Positions 56,463 to 64,000 of a stretch of 64,000 nucleotides of DNA are shown piece by piece. How positions within the stretch are numbered: the stretch's first letter is position 1; the number at the start of each line of letters is the position of its first letter. Below the pieces are notes generated by a model. It worked only from the letters and a program-made list of their open reading frames with translations, was not told the origin of the DNA and did not search any database. The translations under genes were made by a program, and so were the position numbers. Source of the DNA: Methanohalophilus sp. (GTDB lineage: Archaea; Halobacteriota; Methanosarcinia; Methanosarcinales; Methanosarcinaceae); assembly GCF_030156785.1 (NCBI RefSeq), contig NZ_JASGLW010000002.1, forward strand, positions 62,001 to 126,000, given 5' to 3'.

Positions 56463-57376
56463 AAGATCCGGCCTCAATGACTGAAAGGGAACTCAAGGAA
56501 ACGGTGAATAAATTCCGTAATGAGATAGCTCATAACGAAAAGATCCTAAAGAATGTGTTCAGGGAGCTTAAGTTACACCGTACCAATATAAGTGAGCTCA
56601 AAGAAAAGAGAGACGAATTGAACGCAAAGGTTAGGGAACTTGCAGCTCTTGCCCGGAAAGAAAAGGAGGCAAGGGATAAAGTCAATGCCAGGATTTCTGA
56701 GATAAAAGGAAAAAGACAAGTTGTTCTGAAACAGAAAGACAAACTTACAGGAGATATTTCAAGTTTCAAGGAAAAACGCGACCGATACAATCAGGAATCA
56801 AAGGGAAGCGTAGAATCTCTTGCCAAAGCATATACCAAGGAAGTGGAAACATTTCTGAATGCAGACATCCCACTCAAACATGAGAAAGATGTTTTTGAAA
56901 GAATTATACAGCTTGAAAAAAGACTCGAAGCTGCACTTATTGCCGATGGCCTTCATAAGGAAGTCATGAGTGTATATGATAGTGCAAAAGAAGTTGAAAA
57001 ACAAGGATATGAACTTGGTAACCATATCAAGGAGCTTGCGGAGGAGTCGCAGAAATATCACCTTAAGATGATAGATTTATACAACCAGATTGATGAAATC
57101 CGAAAAGAAGCTGACTTGTGCCACTCACAGATGAAAGAGACCTATGCAGTGCTATCTCCTATAAGGGACAAGATCGATCCACTGAAGAAGAAGATCGAAT
57201 CCCTCAGGGAAGACCTTGGTGTTTATCTTGACAAACTTAACGAAATACAACTGGAAAAAGACGAGATGAAGAAGGATGAACAGCACAGTGCTGCAAAAGA
57301 ACGTCTTGAGAAAACCGGTAAAATGAGTTTGGAAGACCTTAAGATTTTGATGGATAAAGGGGATCTTAAGCTTTAA
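56459..57376 (+). CDS. Coiled-coil protein, COG1340 type, second of a pair
   Basis: This long coiled coil of 305 residues contains an N-terminal helix pair (NEKILKNVFRELKLHRTNIS, ELKEKRDELNAKVRELAALA), a mid-section FLNADIPLKHEKDVFERIIQ, which is the most conserved part of the family, and a return helix ending KTGKMSLEDLKILMDKGDLK. It could bend back on itself like SMC or prefoldin-type arms. The operon mcm-DUF424-coiled coil-coiled coil hints at chromosome-related work; this is inference. Confidence 0.8.
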   Translation: MKDPASMTERELKETVNKFRNEIAHNEKILKNVFRELKLHRTNISELKEKRDELNAKVRELAALARKEKEARDKVNARISEIKGKRQVVLKQKDKLTGDISSFKEKRDRYNQESKGSVESLAKAYTKEVETFLNADIPLKHEKDVFERIIQLEKRLEAALIADGLHKEVMSVYDSAKEVEKQGYELGNHIKELAEESQKYHLKMIDLYNQIDEIRKEADLCHSQMKETYAVLSPIRDKIDPLKKKIESLREDLGVYLDKLNEIQLEKDEMKKDEQHSAAKERLEKTGKMSLEDLKILMDKGDLKL

Positions 57377-57902
57377 TCCGGCACCATTTAAGGTATATTC
57401 CAGTCAGGCACAGGATTGTAGATGTAATTCCAAACCCCGGTATGACTCCGGGGTTTTCGGAGTTTGTACTGTTATTTTGCATATCATTTGAAATAACAGT
57501 ATCATTATCATAATCAGGATCAGGCGGTAATTCAGGATCTATATACTGAAAAATTGGTTCGAAGGATACAAGCTCACCTTCCGAACCATAATAGATTTGC
57601 TTTAGGGTTATACTTAAAATGGTATTGTTATCACGTACGTAATCAAGTGTTTCATTTTCTCCAAGTATGTCTTCTTTTACGGACACACCGTCTCTCTGTA
57701 GTGAAATCCACACTCTATTATTTTCTAAATTTACATATTTTACCGTAAGGGAATAATTTTGTTGCAATTGCTTTGTGTGTCCTGTACGGATGTTTAGTGA
57801 AGTTCCATTCTCAAGAACAAATTCTTCTGCAAAAGTGGTAAAAGAAAACGAATATAGGCTAATTACAAAAAAACAAAGTAGTGCTATAGTTTTTGTCTTC
57901 AT
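57366..57902 (-). CDS. PGF-CTERM surface protein with one S-layer-type domain
   Basis: This exported protein of 178 residues starts at ATG 57902, with signal peptide MKTKTIALLCFFVISLYSFS. One domain (residues about 30-120) follows the pattern QQNYSLTVKYVNLENNRVWI, matching the repeated domains of the larger protein at 14955-16100. A Pro/Asp/Asn linker leads to GVIPGFGITSTILCLTGIYL, a PGF-CTERM signal with a terminal basic tail. It is probably lipid-anchored after archaeosortase A processing. Its 3' end overlaps the coiled-coil gene by 11 bases. Confidence 0.75.
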   Translation of the reverse strand: MKTKTIALLCFFVISLYSFSFTTFAEEFVLENGTSLNIRTGHTKQLQQNYSLTVKYVNLENNRVWISLQRDGVSVKEDILGENETLDYVRDNNTILSITLKQIYYGSEGELVSFEPIFQYIDPELPPDPDYDNDTVISNDMQNNSTNSENPGVIPGFGITSTILCLTGIYLKWCRIKA

Positions 57903-57910
57903 ATCAATCC

Positions 57911-58879
57911 TCAGACATATATACATCGACCTGAGATTAGCGTTTCTTTTGAACCATCTTCCATTTCAAGAATCAGACCGCCATCCTCGGATATTCCAAT
58001 TGCTTTTCCCTCATACATTTTTGTAGGGGTTAGAAGACGGACATGCTTTCCAAGTGTATCAGCAAGTCCTATCCAGCTATTCAGTATATTGTCAAAGGTC
58101 CCTGTGTTGAACTTTATGTACTCTTGTTCAAGAACAGAAAGAAGAGACTGGACAAATGAAATACGATCTATCTTTTTCCCAAGCTCATATTTGATCGTTG
58201 TGGAAGTCTCCCTCAAATCTTCCGGGAAGGATTCAAGATCCATATTGCCATTGATACCAATACCAATAACTATGTAATTAATGCTCTCTGCCTCTGCTTC
58301 CATTTCGGTGAGAATGCCACAGATTTTCTTACCATTTACCAACACATCATTAGGCCACTTCAAGGAGGCATTAATGCCAACTTTTCGAAGTGTTTCTGCC
58401 ACTGCAACTCCTGCCATAAGGGTTAATCGTGATGCATGGGAAGGGGGTATTGAAGGCTTTAGGATTACAGACATCCATATACCACCTTTGGGAGAACACC
58501 AGTCACAACCCCTGCGACCACGTCCACTGTTCTGAATTTCTGCAATTACAACAGTTCCATCTGAAGCTTCACTGCCGATTTCTTTGGCAACATCATTTGT
58601 TGACTGGACTTTTTCATAGTAAACTATTTTTTTGCCGATTAAATTTGTATCAAGACCATATGTAATTAATTCCGGATAAAGAAGATCCGGTTCTGCTTGA
58701 AGGACATAACCATTTCCTGGAATAGACTCTATTAAATATCCACGTTGCTGGAGTGTCTGGACATATTTCCAGACCATTGTTTTGGAAACGCCAATAGAAT
58801 TTCCTATTTCAACCCCGGATACCGTTTGTTTGTTAGCATCTTTCAGTATCCTGATGACCTCTAACATTTTTTCTTGCAA
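57911..58879 (-). CDS. birA: Biotin--protein ligase / biotin operon repressor-type (TTG start)
   Basis: This enzyme of 322 residues attaches biotin to the carrier domain of pyruvate carboxylase. The N-terminal winged helix (KMLEVIRILKDANKQTVSGV, then SIGVSKTMVWKYVQTLQQRG) allows DNA binding and self-control, as in BirA. The ligase part shows biotin-loop GRGRRGCDWCSPKGGIW, LKWPNDVLVNGKKICGILTE and the C-terminal capping domain. The start is TTG 58879, with GGGG 7 bases before it. It lies 40 bases downstream of pycA, whose partner pycB carries the biotinylated lysine. Confidence 0.93.
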   Translation of the reverse strand: MQEKMLEVIRILKDANKQTVSGVEIGNSIGVSKTMVWKYVQTLQQRGYLIESIPGNGYVLQAEPDLLYPELITYGLDTNLIGKKIVYYEKVQSTNDVAKEIGSEASDGTVVIAEIQNSGRGRRGCDWCSPKGGIWMSVILKPSIPPSHASRLTLMAGVAVAETLRKVGINASLKWPNDVLVNGKKICGILTEMEAEAESINYIVIGIGINGNMDLESFPEDLRETSTTIKYELGKKIDRISFVQSLLSVLEQEYIKFNTGTFDNILNSWIGLADTLGKHVRLLTPTKMYEGKAIGISEDGGLILEMEDGSKETLISGRCIYV

Positions 58880-58919
58880 GAAAATCCCCTATTGTAATAT
58901 GATTTGCAAGATTAAAAAA

Positions 58920-60416
58920 TCATTCGTTCTTGTTTTTCATATTAGCGGATTTTGCTGCATTGATATAGGAACTAACAGCAGCGCTGATTGCAGCTACTTT
59001 TTTACTGTTATCTTCAAGAGCCATTGCGAGGGTATCAGATTCTCTGCGTTGACATTCAGCATTTTCAGCAACAATATCAAGGATGTTGTAATCGTCAATG
59101 AAGTGAGTTGTTAGGTTCCCTTTTATGAATTCTTCATGTGACATCACTGCACGGTGGAATGGGATATTGGTTTTGACACCAACCACAACATACTCAAAAA
59201 GAGCACGCTTCATCCTTGCAATTGCTTCGTCCCTGTCTCTACCCCATGTCTGGAGCTTGGAGATCATGGAATCATAGAATGGAGTAATAGTATAACCAAC
59301 ATGCACTCCGCTGTCAACTCTGACTCCTGGACCGCCTGCAGATCTGTAGCGAAGTATTTTTCCGGGTGAAGGATTGAAATCATTGAGAGGATCTTCTGCA
59401 TTTATCCTGCATTCGATTGCTGAACCGTTTATCTTGATATCTTCCTGTCTGATAGATAGTTCTTCTCCACAGGCAACTTTCAGCTGCTCTTTCACAATAT
59501 CAATACCAGTCACAAGCTCGGTGATACCATGTTCTACCTGAAGACGTGTGTTAACTTCAAGGAAATAGTAATCTCCTTTTGAGTAAAGGAATTCCACTGT
59601 ACCTGCGTTCTCATAACCAATTGACTTAGCAGCTTTGATCGCAGTATTGCCCATTTCTGCACGGAGTTCTGGAGTCATAATAGGTGATGGTGCTTCTTCA
59701 ATCAGCTTTTGGTGTCTCCGCTGGATGGAACATTCCCTGTCAGAGAGATAGAGACAATTACCATGGCTGTCGGCAAGTATTTGCATCTCGATGTGTCGGG
59801 GTTCGTCAAGGTATTTCTCAATGAAAACAGTGGAATCACCAAATGCAGATTTTGCTACTGATCTAATGGATGATATGGAATTTTTTAGTTCCTCATCGGA
59901 ATTAACTACTTTCATACCAATACCGCCGCCACCAGCGGATGCTTTGATCATAAGCGGATATCCAAGTTTATCTGCAACTTTTTGTGCCGATTCATAATCT
60001 TCTATTGGTTTGCCATTACTAGGCACAACTGGGACACCGGCTTTTATCATGGCTTCACGTGCCGCTATTTTACTCCCCATTTGTTTGATGACTTCACTGG
60101 AAGGACCAATGAAGGTAATTCCCTCCTCTTCACACCTTCTTGCAAAGGTTGCATTTTCCGAAAGAAAACCGTATCCCGGATGAATTCCTTCAGCACCTGT
60201 CTTTTTTGCTACATCAAAGATTGCATCCATGTTGAGATAACTTTTGGAAGTTGGAGCCGGACCAATTAAATATGCCTCATCTGCATATTTGGTAAAGAGA
60301 GCATTGCTATCGGCTTCAGAGTAAACTGCAACAGTGGCAATATCCAGTTCTTTACAGGCGCGCATAATCCTGATAGCAATTTCGCCTCTGTTTGCAACAA
60401 GTACCTTGTTGAACAT
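58920..60416 (-). CDS. pycA: Pyruvate carboxylase subunit A (biotin carboxylase)
   Basis: This subunit of 498 residues carboxylates biotin with bicarbonate and ATP. Motifs: [39 protein letters not shown], the ATP-grasp glycine loop [55 protein letters not shown] and [14 protein letters not shown]. The separate A and B subunits are typical of methanogens, where the enzyme makes oxaloacetate for assimilation. pycB lies 21 bases upstream and birA follows. The C-terminal tail is rich in Lys and Asn. Confidence 0.96.
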   Translation of the reverse strand: MFNKVLVANRGEIAIRIMRACKELDIATVAVYSEADSNALFTKYADEAYLIGPAPTSKSYLNMDAIFDVAKKTGAEGIHPGYGFLSENATFARRCEEEGITFIGPSSEVIKQMGSKIAAREAMIKAGVPVVPSNGKPIEDYESAQKVADKLGYPLMIKASAGGGGIGMKVVNSDEELKNSISSIRSVAKSAFGDSTVFIEKYLDEPRHIEMQILADSHGNCLYLSDRECSIQRRHQKLIEEAPSPIMTPELRAEMGNTAIKAAKSIGYENAGTVEFLYSKGDYYFLEVNTRLQVEHGITELVTGIDIVKEQLKVACGEELSIRQEDIKINGSAIECRINAEDPLNDFNPSPGKILRYRSAGGPGVRVDSGVHVGYTITPFYDSMISKLQTWGRDRDEAIARMKRALFEYVVVGVKTNIPFHRAVMSHEEFIKGNLTTHFIDDYNILDIVAENAECQRRESDTLAMALEDNSKKVAAISAAVSSYINAAKSANMKNKNE

Positions 60417-60437
60417 ATTTATTCCTCAAATTGCTGC

Positions 60438-62162
60438 TCATTCGATTATCATCAATACTTCATCAGTGGTAACTGTGTCACCTTCGGAAACAAGAATTTC
60501 CTTAACGGTGCCATTATGGGGTGAATGGATAGTATTTTCCATCTTCATGGCTTCAATCACACATATCTTGTCACCTTCCTGAACGACGTCTCCAACCAAT
60601 ACATCGATGGAAAGTACCATGCCTTGCATGTGGCTTGTGACTGCTCCTTCGGAAATAGTTGCAGGTTTCTGGACAGCACTTTGGGTTACTGTAATGGCAC
60701 CATCAATTGGTTCAACATGGACATCAAATATTTCACTGTCAACTTCAACTTTAAAGTGGGTTGGTATGGCAACTTCAGCCGGTGCTGCGGTAGTGTTCGC
60801 AACTGGAACCGGGGCAAGGATTTCTTCCTCAGCTTCACCACGCAGGAATTTAGGAGCAATGGATGGATAAAGAGCATAGGTAAGAATATCTTCTTCCTTG
60901 CTAACAATTCCCATCTCTTCGGCTTCTTTTTTGATTTTTTCGTATTCGGGTTCGAGAAGATCTGCAGGTCTAACTGTAATTGGTTTTTCATCACCAATGA
61001 TGGTAGTTATCATTTCCTCACTGATAGGAGCAGGGGGTCTTCCATAGAGTCCGCGCACATAATCCTTGACTTCCTTGGGAATTACTTTGTAGCGTTCTCC
61101 CATGAGAACGTTGAGTACAGCCTGAGTACCTACTATCTGGCTGGTAGGGGTTACAAGCGGAGGGTATCCAAGTTCTTCACGCACACGTGGCATTTCTTCG
61201 AGAACTGCATCATATTTATCAAGGGCGTTTTGTTCTTTTAACTGGGATACAAGGTTGGACAGCATGCCCCCTGGAATCTGGTATACCAGAACATTGGTGT
61301 CAACCTGTTCGGATATAGGATCAAGTATTCCCTTGTATTCATCCTTGATAGCTTTAAAATAAGCAGCAGCTTCACTAAGGGGTTTCAGATCTATTCCTGT
61401 ATCGAATTTTGTATTTTTAAGGGCTGCAACAGTTGATTCGGTTGGTGGCTGGGACGTTCCGCCAGCTAATGGTGAAAGTGCGGTATCGAGAATATCAACA
61501 CCGGCTTCACAGGATGCCATGTAGCTCATCGGGGCCATTCCGGAAGTACAGTGACAATGCAGGGCCACTGGCAAACCCACTTCCTTTTTGAGTGCACTTA
61601 TGAGTTCATAGGCTTCATGTGGAGCAAGGAGCCCTGCCATGTCTTTGATACAGATAGAATCACATTCCATTTCCGCAAGTTCAGTAGCAAAAGCAACGTA
61701 CTTTTCCACAGTGTGAACCGGGCTGATAGTGTAGCAGATAGTTCCCTGAACATGAGCACCCTGTTTTTTAGCTACCTTTATGGAAGTTTCCATGTTTCTG
61801 ATATCATTTACCGCATCAAATATGCGGAAGATATCAATACCGTTTTCATAAGCCTTAATCACGAATTTTTCTACAATATCGTCCGAATAATGCCTGTAGC
61901 CTACAAGGTTCTGCCCTCTTAATAGCATTTGAGCATAGGTATTATTCATGTGTTTTTTTAGTTCCCGGAGACGTTCCCATGGGTCCTCGTTGAGGTATCG
62001 GATGCAAGTGTCAAATGTTGCACCTCCCCACATTTCAAGGGAATAGTAACCAACCTCATCCAACTTTTCAATTATGGGAAGCATGTTGCGGGTTCGCATT
62101 CTTGTTGCAAGAAGCGACTGATGTGCGTCCCTCAGAATTGTTTCAGTTATTTTGACCTTCAT
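60438..62162 (-). CDS. pycB: Pyruvate carboxylase subunit B (carboxyltransferase and biotin carrier)
   Basis: This subunit of 574 residues transfers CO2 from biotin to pyruvate and carries the biotin. The TIM barrel has ETILRDAHQSLLATRMRTRN, MWGGATFDTCIRYLNEDPW and VALHCHCTSGMAP with metal residues, plus the conserved Lys region CIKDMAGLLAPHEA. A linker rich in Ala, Pro and Val leads to the biotinyl domain with VIEAMKMENTIHSPHNG, the Lys being the biotin site. AGAGGT precedes the ATG by 7 bases. It is the first gene of pycB-pycA-birA. Confidence 0.97.
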   Translation of the reverse strand: MKVKITETILRDAHQSLLATRMRTRNMLPIIEKLDEVGYYSLEMWGGATFDTCIRYLNEDPWERLRELKKHMNNTYAQMLLRGQNLVGYRHYSDDIVEKFVIKAYENGIDIFRIFDAVNDIRNMETSIKVAKKQGAHVQGTICYTISPVHTVEKYVAFATELAEMECDSICIKDMAGLLAPHEAYELISALKKEVGLPVALHCHCTSGMAPMSYMASCEAGVDILDTALSPLAGGTSQPPTESTVAALKNTKFDTGIDLKPLSEAAAYFKAIKDEYKGILDPISEQVDTNVLVYQIPGGMLSNLVSQLKEQNALDKYDAVLEEMPRVREELGYPPLVTPTSQIVGTQAVLNVLMGERYKVIPKEVKDYVRGLYGRPPAPISEEMITTIIGDEKPITVRPADLLEPEYEKIKKEAEEMGIVSKEEDILTYALYPSIAPKFLRGEAEEEILAPVPVANTTAAPAEVAIPTHFKVEVDSEIFDVHVEPIDGAITVTQSAVQKPATISEGAVTSHMQGMVLSIDVLVGDVVQEGDKICVIEAMKMENTIHSPHNGTVKEILVSEGDTVTTDEVLMIIE

Positions 62163-62839
62163 GGAATACCTCTCTTTTTTAGCACATAAGCAAGATAAAA
62201 TGGTTAATGGCTAGAATTTAGCAGATTAAATTGTACCTAATTGAGCATTAACTTTTATGTACTTTCTGGTGGAAGTATATAAATGAAAAAGAAAAAAATG
62301 GATGCCTAAACACTTGAAATAATGTTAAGAAACAACTCGCAAATTGTGATAGTCTCGTTGCTGCAGTTCCTAAGATCGATGAAATTTTGTTTTTGAATCT
62401 ATTTGCTTCAACCGTAATTTCACTCATTTCGTATGCGTCAATGAAAGTATCCATTGATGATTAGGAAGTCAGGATGTTATCAGGTCTACTTTCATCAATT
62501 TTCAGCAGCAAAGTTGCATCGATTTTATCTTCGACAGTGTTCTCCTCAAAATCCACACTACTTTTGCATTTTCGGTCAGGACTTTAATGATATTGCAAAA
62601 CCGTTATTGAACCAAATATGTAAATACTCTACTTCATTTACAAAAAGACTTTTGATTAAGGATGGGAAATTGCATAAATGGGACTTGTATTGCAATAGAA
62701 TCTTCAAGATCATCGAGAAGTCCTGCATTGGAAGTTGCTGAAAGTGAAAAGCATAATATAAATATCAAAGTCATGAAAATAGCACCATACGCTTATATTA
62801 TTGCAACAAATGCAAAAAGATGATTTTAAAAGATTCAAT
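62163..62839 (-). pseudogene. pycB promoter region followed by decayed coding sequence
   Basis: The first about 80 bases hold the pycB promoter on the minus strand. The rest reads on the minus strand as broken protein-like pieces in different frames: AGLLDDLEDSIAIQVPFMQF, FVNEVEYLHIWFNNGFAISL, VEDKIDATLLLKIDESRPDN and MDTFIDAYEMSEITVEANRF. They are separated by TGA, TAA and frame changes. It looks like a gene in decay, but I cannot name a family. Confidence 0.4.
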
Positions 62840-63301
62840 TCAATAAGTTTCATCTTTATTCACACATGACCGCATTTTTTTCATGTAAGAATAGAGACTC
62901 TCCACGTCTTTTATTTCTTTTTTAACAAGGGAAGATAACGTCATGCGGAAATCCGTATCAACTTTCAAACCAAGATATTGAAGATCAGATGATATTTTTG
63001 AACTCAGCAAATCTCCTCTGCGGTCCCAGTCAGTCAATATTATGATCTCTTTTCCCTTTTCAACCAGCTTTACTGAAAGCTCCAGAACCGGTATATGGGT
63101 TGAAGTTTCTATGGGACCCATTATGCCCAATTTTCTGAGGGAAGCAACATCCCTTTTTCCTTCTACCACAATAATAGTGCCTTCCTAGGAGCGTGTCGAT
63201 AAATCATCTAGCAACTCTTCAAGGATTTCAAGGCGTCTTCTTGTAGCTCTGATTGAAGTTGTCGGAGTGCAATGGTGTTCACGATCAGAAAAGCGATGCA
63301 T
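62840..63301 (-). CDS. Toprim-domain protein (UPF0292-like), with an in-frame TAG at codon 39
   Basis: This protein of 153 residues starts at ATG 63301. The N-terminal helix (TSIRATRRRLEILEELLDDL, then STRS) meets TAG at 63185-63187, and the same frame continues EGTIIVVEGKRDVASLRKLG with the first toprim Glu, then KEIIILTDWDRRGDLLSSKI with the DxD pair, to TGA 62840-62842. Toprim domains bind Mg2+ in primases, topoisomerases and nucleases; this small stand-alone archaeal form has no proven reaction. A start after the TAG (GTG 63169) would cut off the N-terminal helix and begin in the middle of the first toprim strand. No TAA or TGA interrupts the frame. Confidence 0.8.
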
Positions 63302-63405
63302 TATTACAACTTACAGCAGATTCCTTAAAAAGATCTTTGCCTAAAATTAATGTCATTCGCAATTGATATATAAGAATAATTCAAGATCATTATATTAGGG
63401 TATAT

Positions 63406-63411
63406 GGAGGG
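63406..63411 (+). promoter_or_regulatory. Ribosome site deciding a TTG start
   Basis: GGAGGG ends 5 bases before TTG 63417 and 14 before the first ATG, so the zinc-ribbon gene probably starts at TTG. Confidence 0.6.
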
Positions 63412-63416
63412 TTTTT

Positions 63417-63626
63417 TTGAAGTGCATGTTCTGTGGAGAAGATTGCATGGAATTTGAAATCGAAGGCGGAGTGGAAGAAGACGTAAAGGAAGGTATAATA
63501 GTTGGTAACTCACACATATGTGTCGACTGCCTTGAGGAATTAAGGGATGCTCTAAAAATAAACAAGCTTGAGCAGTATGTCGGCGATGTCGAGTACGAGA
63601 TCTATGAAGAAACGAAGAACCAATAA
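63417..63626 (+). CDS. Small zinc-ribbon protein (TTG start)
   Basis: This acidic protein of 69 residues has two Cys pairs that can hold one zinc: MKCMFCGEDC at the N-terminus and SHICVDCLEELRDALK in the middle. Between them lies a charged stretch (EFEIEGGVEEDVKEGIIVG), and the C-terminal helix ends VEYEIYEETKNQ. The layout resembles ClpX-type or LIM-like small ribbons that bind other proteins. The gene is 18 bases before a PaaK-type ligase gene and may be co-transcribed with it. Function unknown. Confidence 0.7.
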   Translation: MKCMFCGEDCMEFEIEGGVEEDVKEGIIVGNSHICVDCLEELRDALKINKLEQYVGDVEYEIYEETKNQ

Positions 63627-63643
63627 GTTTATCTCTTGCAACT

Positions 63644-64000
63644 ATGAACCCCATTTATTACAATCCCATGATTGAGACAATCAACCGCGGGGAACTTGAT
63701 GCCATCATTGAAGAAAAAATCAGCTACACTGTAAAGTATGCTGCCGAAAAATCGCCTTTTTACAGGAAATGGTTTGAACACCACAATATGTCACCTTCAA
63801 GCATAAAGAGCCATGAGGACCTGCTTGAGTTGCCTATAGTGTCGGGAGAACTCATTAAGAATAACCAGCCTCCAAAGACAAATAATTTCAATTTCCTGAG
63901 TTCAGACTGGAGTGATATATTTACCGTCCATGAAACAAGCGGTACAAGCGGAACGCCAAAATCTTTTTTCTTTACCTGGCAGGATTGGATGAGGTATGCT
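63644..64000 (+). CDS. Phenylacetate-CoA ligase (PaaK) family protein, N-terminal part
   Basis: This is the first 119 residues of an AMP-forming acyl-CoA ligase; the rest is beyond the window. The start MNPIYYNPMIETINRGELDA is followed by KYAAEKSPFYRKWFEHHNMS, as in PaaK proteins, and the adenylate motif HETSGTSGTPKSFFFT is complete. In methanogens, members include F390 synthetase-like and aryl-CoA ligases; the substrate cannot be decided from this end. Confidence 0.85.
   Translation, partial: MNPIYYNPMIETINRGELDAIIEEKISYTVKYAAEKSPFYRKWFEHHNMSPSSIKSHEDLLELPIVSGELIKNNQPPKTNNFNFLSSDWSDIFTVHETSGTSGTPKSFFFTWQDWMRYA

Noticed and set aside
62454-62741. A plus-strand frame of 95 residues
   Set aside because: It has no ribosome site, odd composition, and runs opposite to protein-like fragments on the minus strand.

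Overview
The window is chromosomal DNA from a methanogenic archaeon of the order Methanosarcinales, most like the methylotrophic, salt-adapted genera (Methanohalophilus, Methanolobus, Methanococcoides). The evidence is a fused formaldehyde-activating enzyme/hexulose-phosphate synthase, F420 genes (npdG/fno, cofE), the archaeal shikimate pathway starting from an amino-sugar precursor (ADH synthase and DHQ synthase II), two-subunit pyruvate carboxylase, archaeal replication genes (MCM, RadA, an RfcS paralogue), PGF-CTERM surface proteins, and AT-rich intergenic regions with TATA boxes. The genus is inferred, not proven.

The main result concerns the genetic code. Six otherwise intact genes are interrupted only by in-frame TAG codons, seven in total: ecfT, a NosD-like surface protein, elp3, guaA subunit A, a MurG-like glycosyltransferase (twice) and a toprim protein. 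In several of them, catalytic or coupling residues lie downstream of the TAG. All 64 readable gene ends use TAA (35) or TGA (29), and none uses TAG. This fits TAG being read as a sense codon, almost certainly pyrrolysine, in ordinary housekeeping genes and not only in methylamine methyltransferases. A standard-code annotation breaks these genes into fragments.

Layout. 1-3.1 kb: the end of an ECF uptake system and a HyuA-type protein. 3.6-9.6 kb: nitrogen and central metabolism (gdhA, an aldolase, F420:NADP reductase, glnA). 9.6-21.2 kb: surface proteins (type IV pilin/LamG, PGF-CTERM, NosD) mixed with purM, lysC, apgM, hsp20, cofE and a dCMP deaminase. 21.4-26.7 kb: secF-secD-rfcS-elp3, tightly overlapping. 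26.7-30.7 kb: a winged-helix regulator, a MinD-like ATPase, an ECF-S-like membrane protein, fae-hps and tpiA. 31-36 kb: the aromatic amino acid operon aroA'-aroB'-aroD-aroE-tyrA. 36-45 kb: guaA subunit A, endonuclease IV, coaD, a MarR-MATE pair with a clear operator, radA, a phosphatase, a PRC-barrel protein and Cdc48.

45.4-51.7 kb is an accessory block. It carries three decayed IS5-type transposase copies, two of them near-identical and inverted. They bracket a PAP2 phosphatase, a flippase-like protein, the TAG-containing glycosyltransferase and a DUF169 protein. 52.6-57.4 kb: an RNA methyltransferase, then mcm, DUF424 and two coiled-coil proteins. 57.4-62.2 kb: a PGF-CTERM protein, then birA, pycA and pycB, in which the biotin ligase sits beside its likely biotin-dependent client. 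62.8-64 kb: the TAG-containing toprim protein, a zinc-ribbon protein and the start of a PaaK-type ligase. I saw no rRNA, tRNA or CRISPR.
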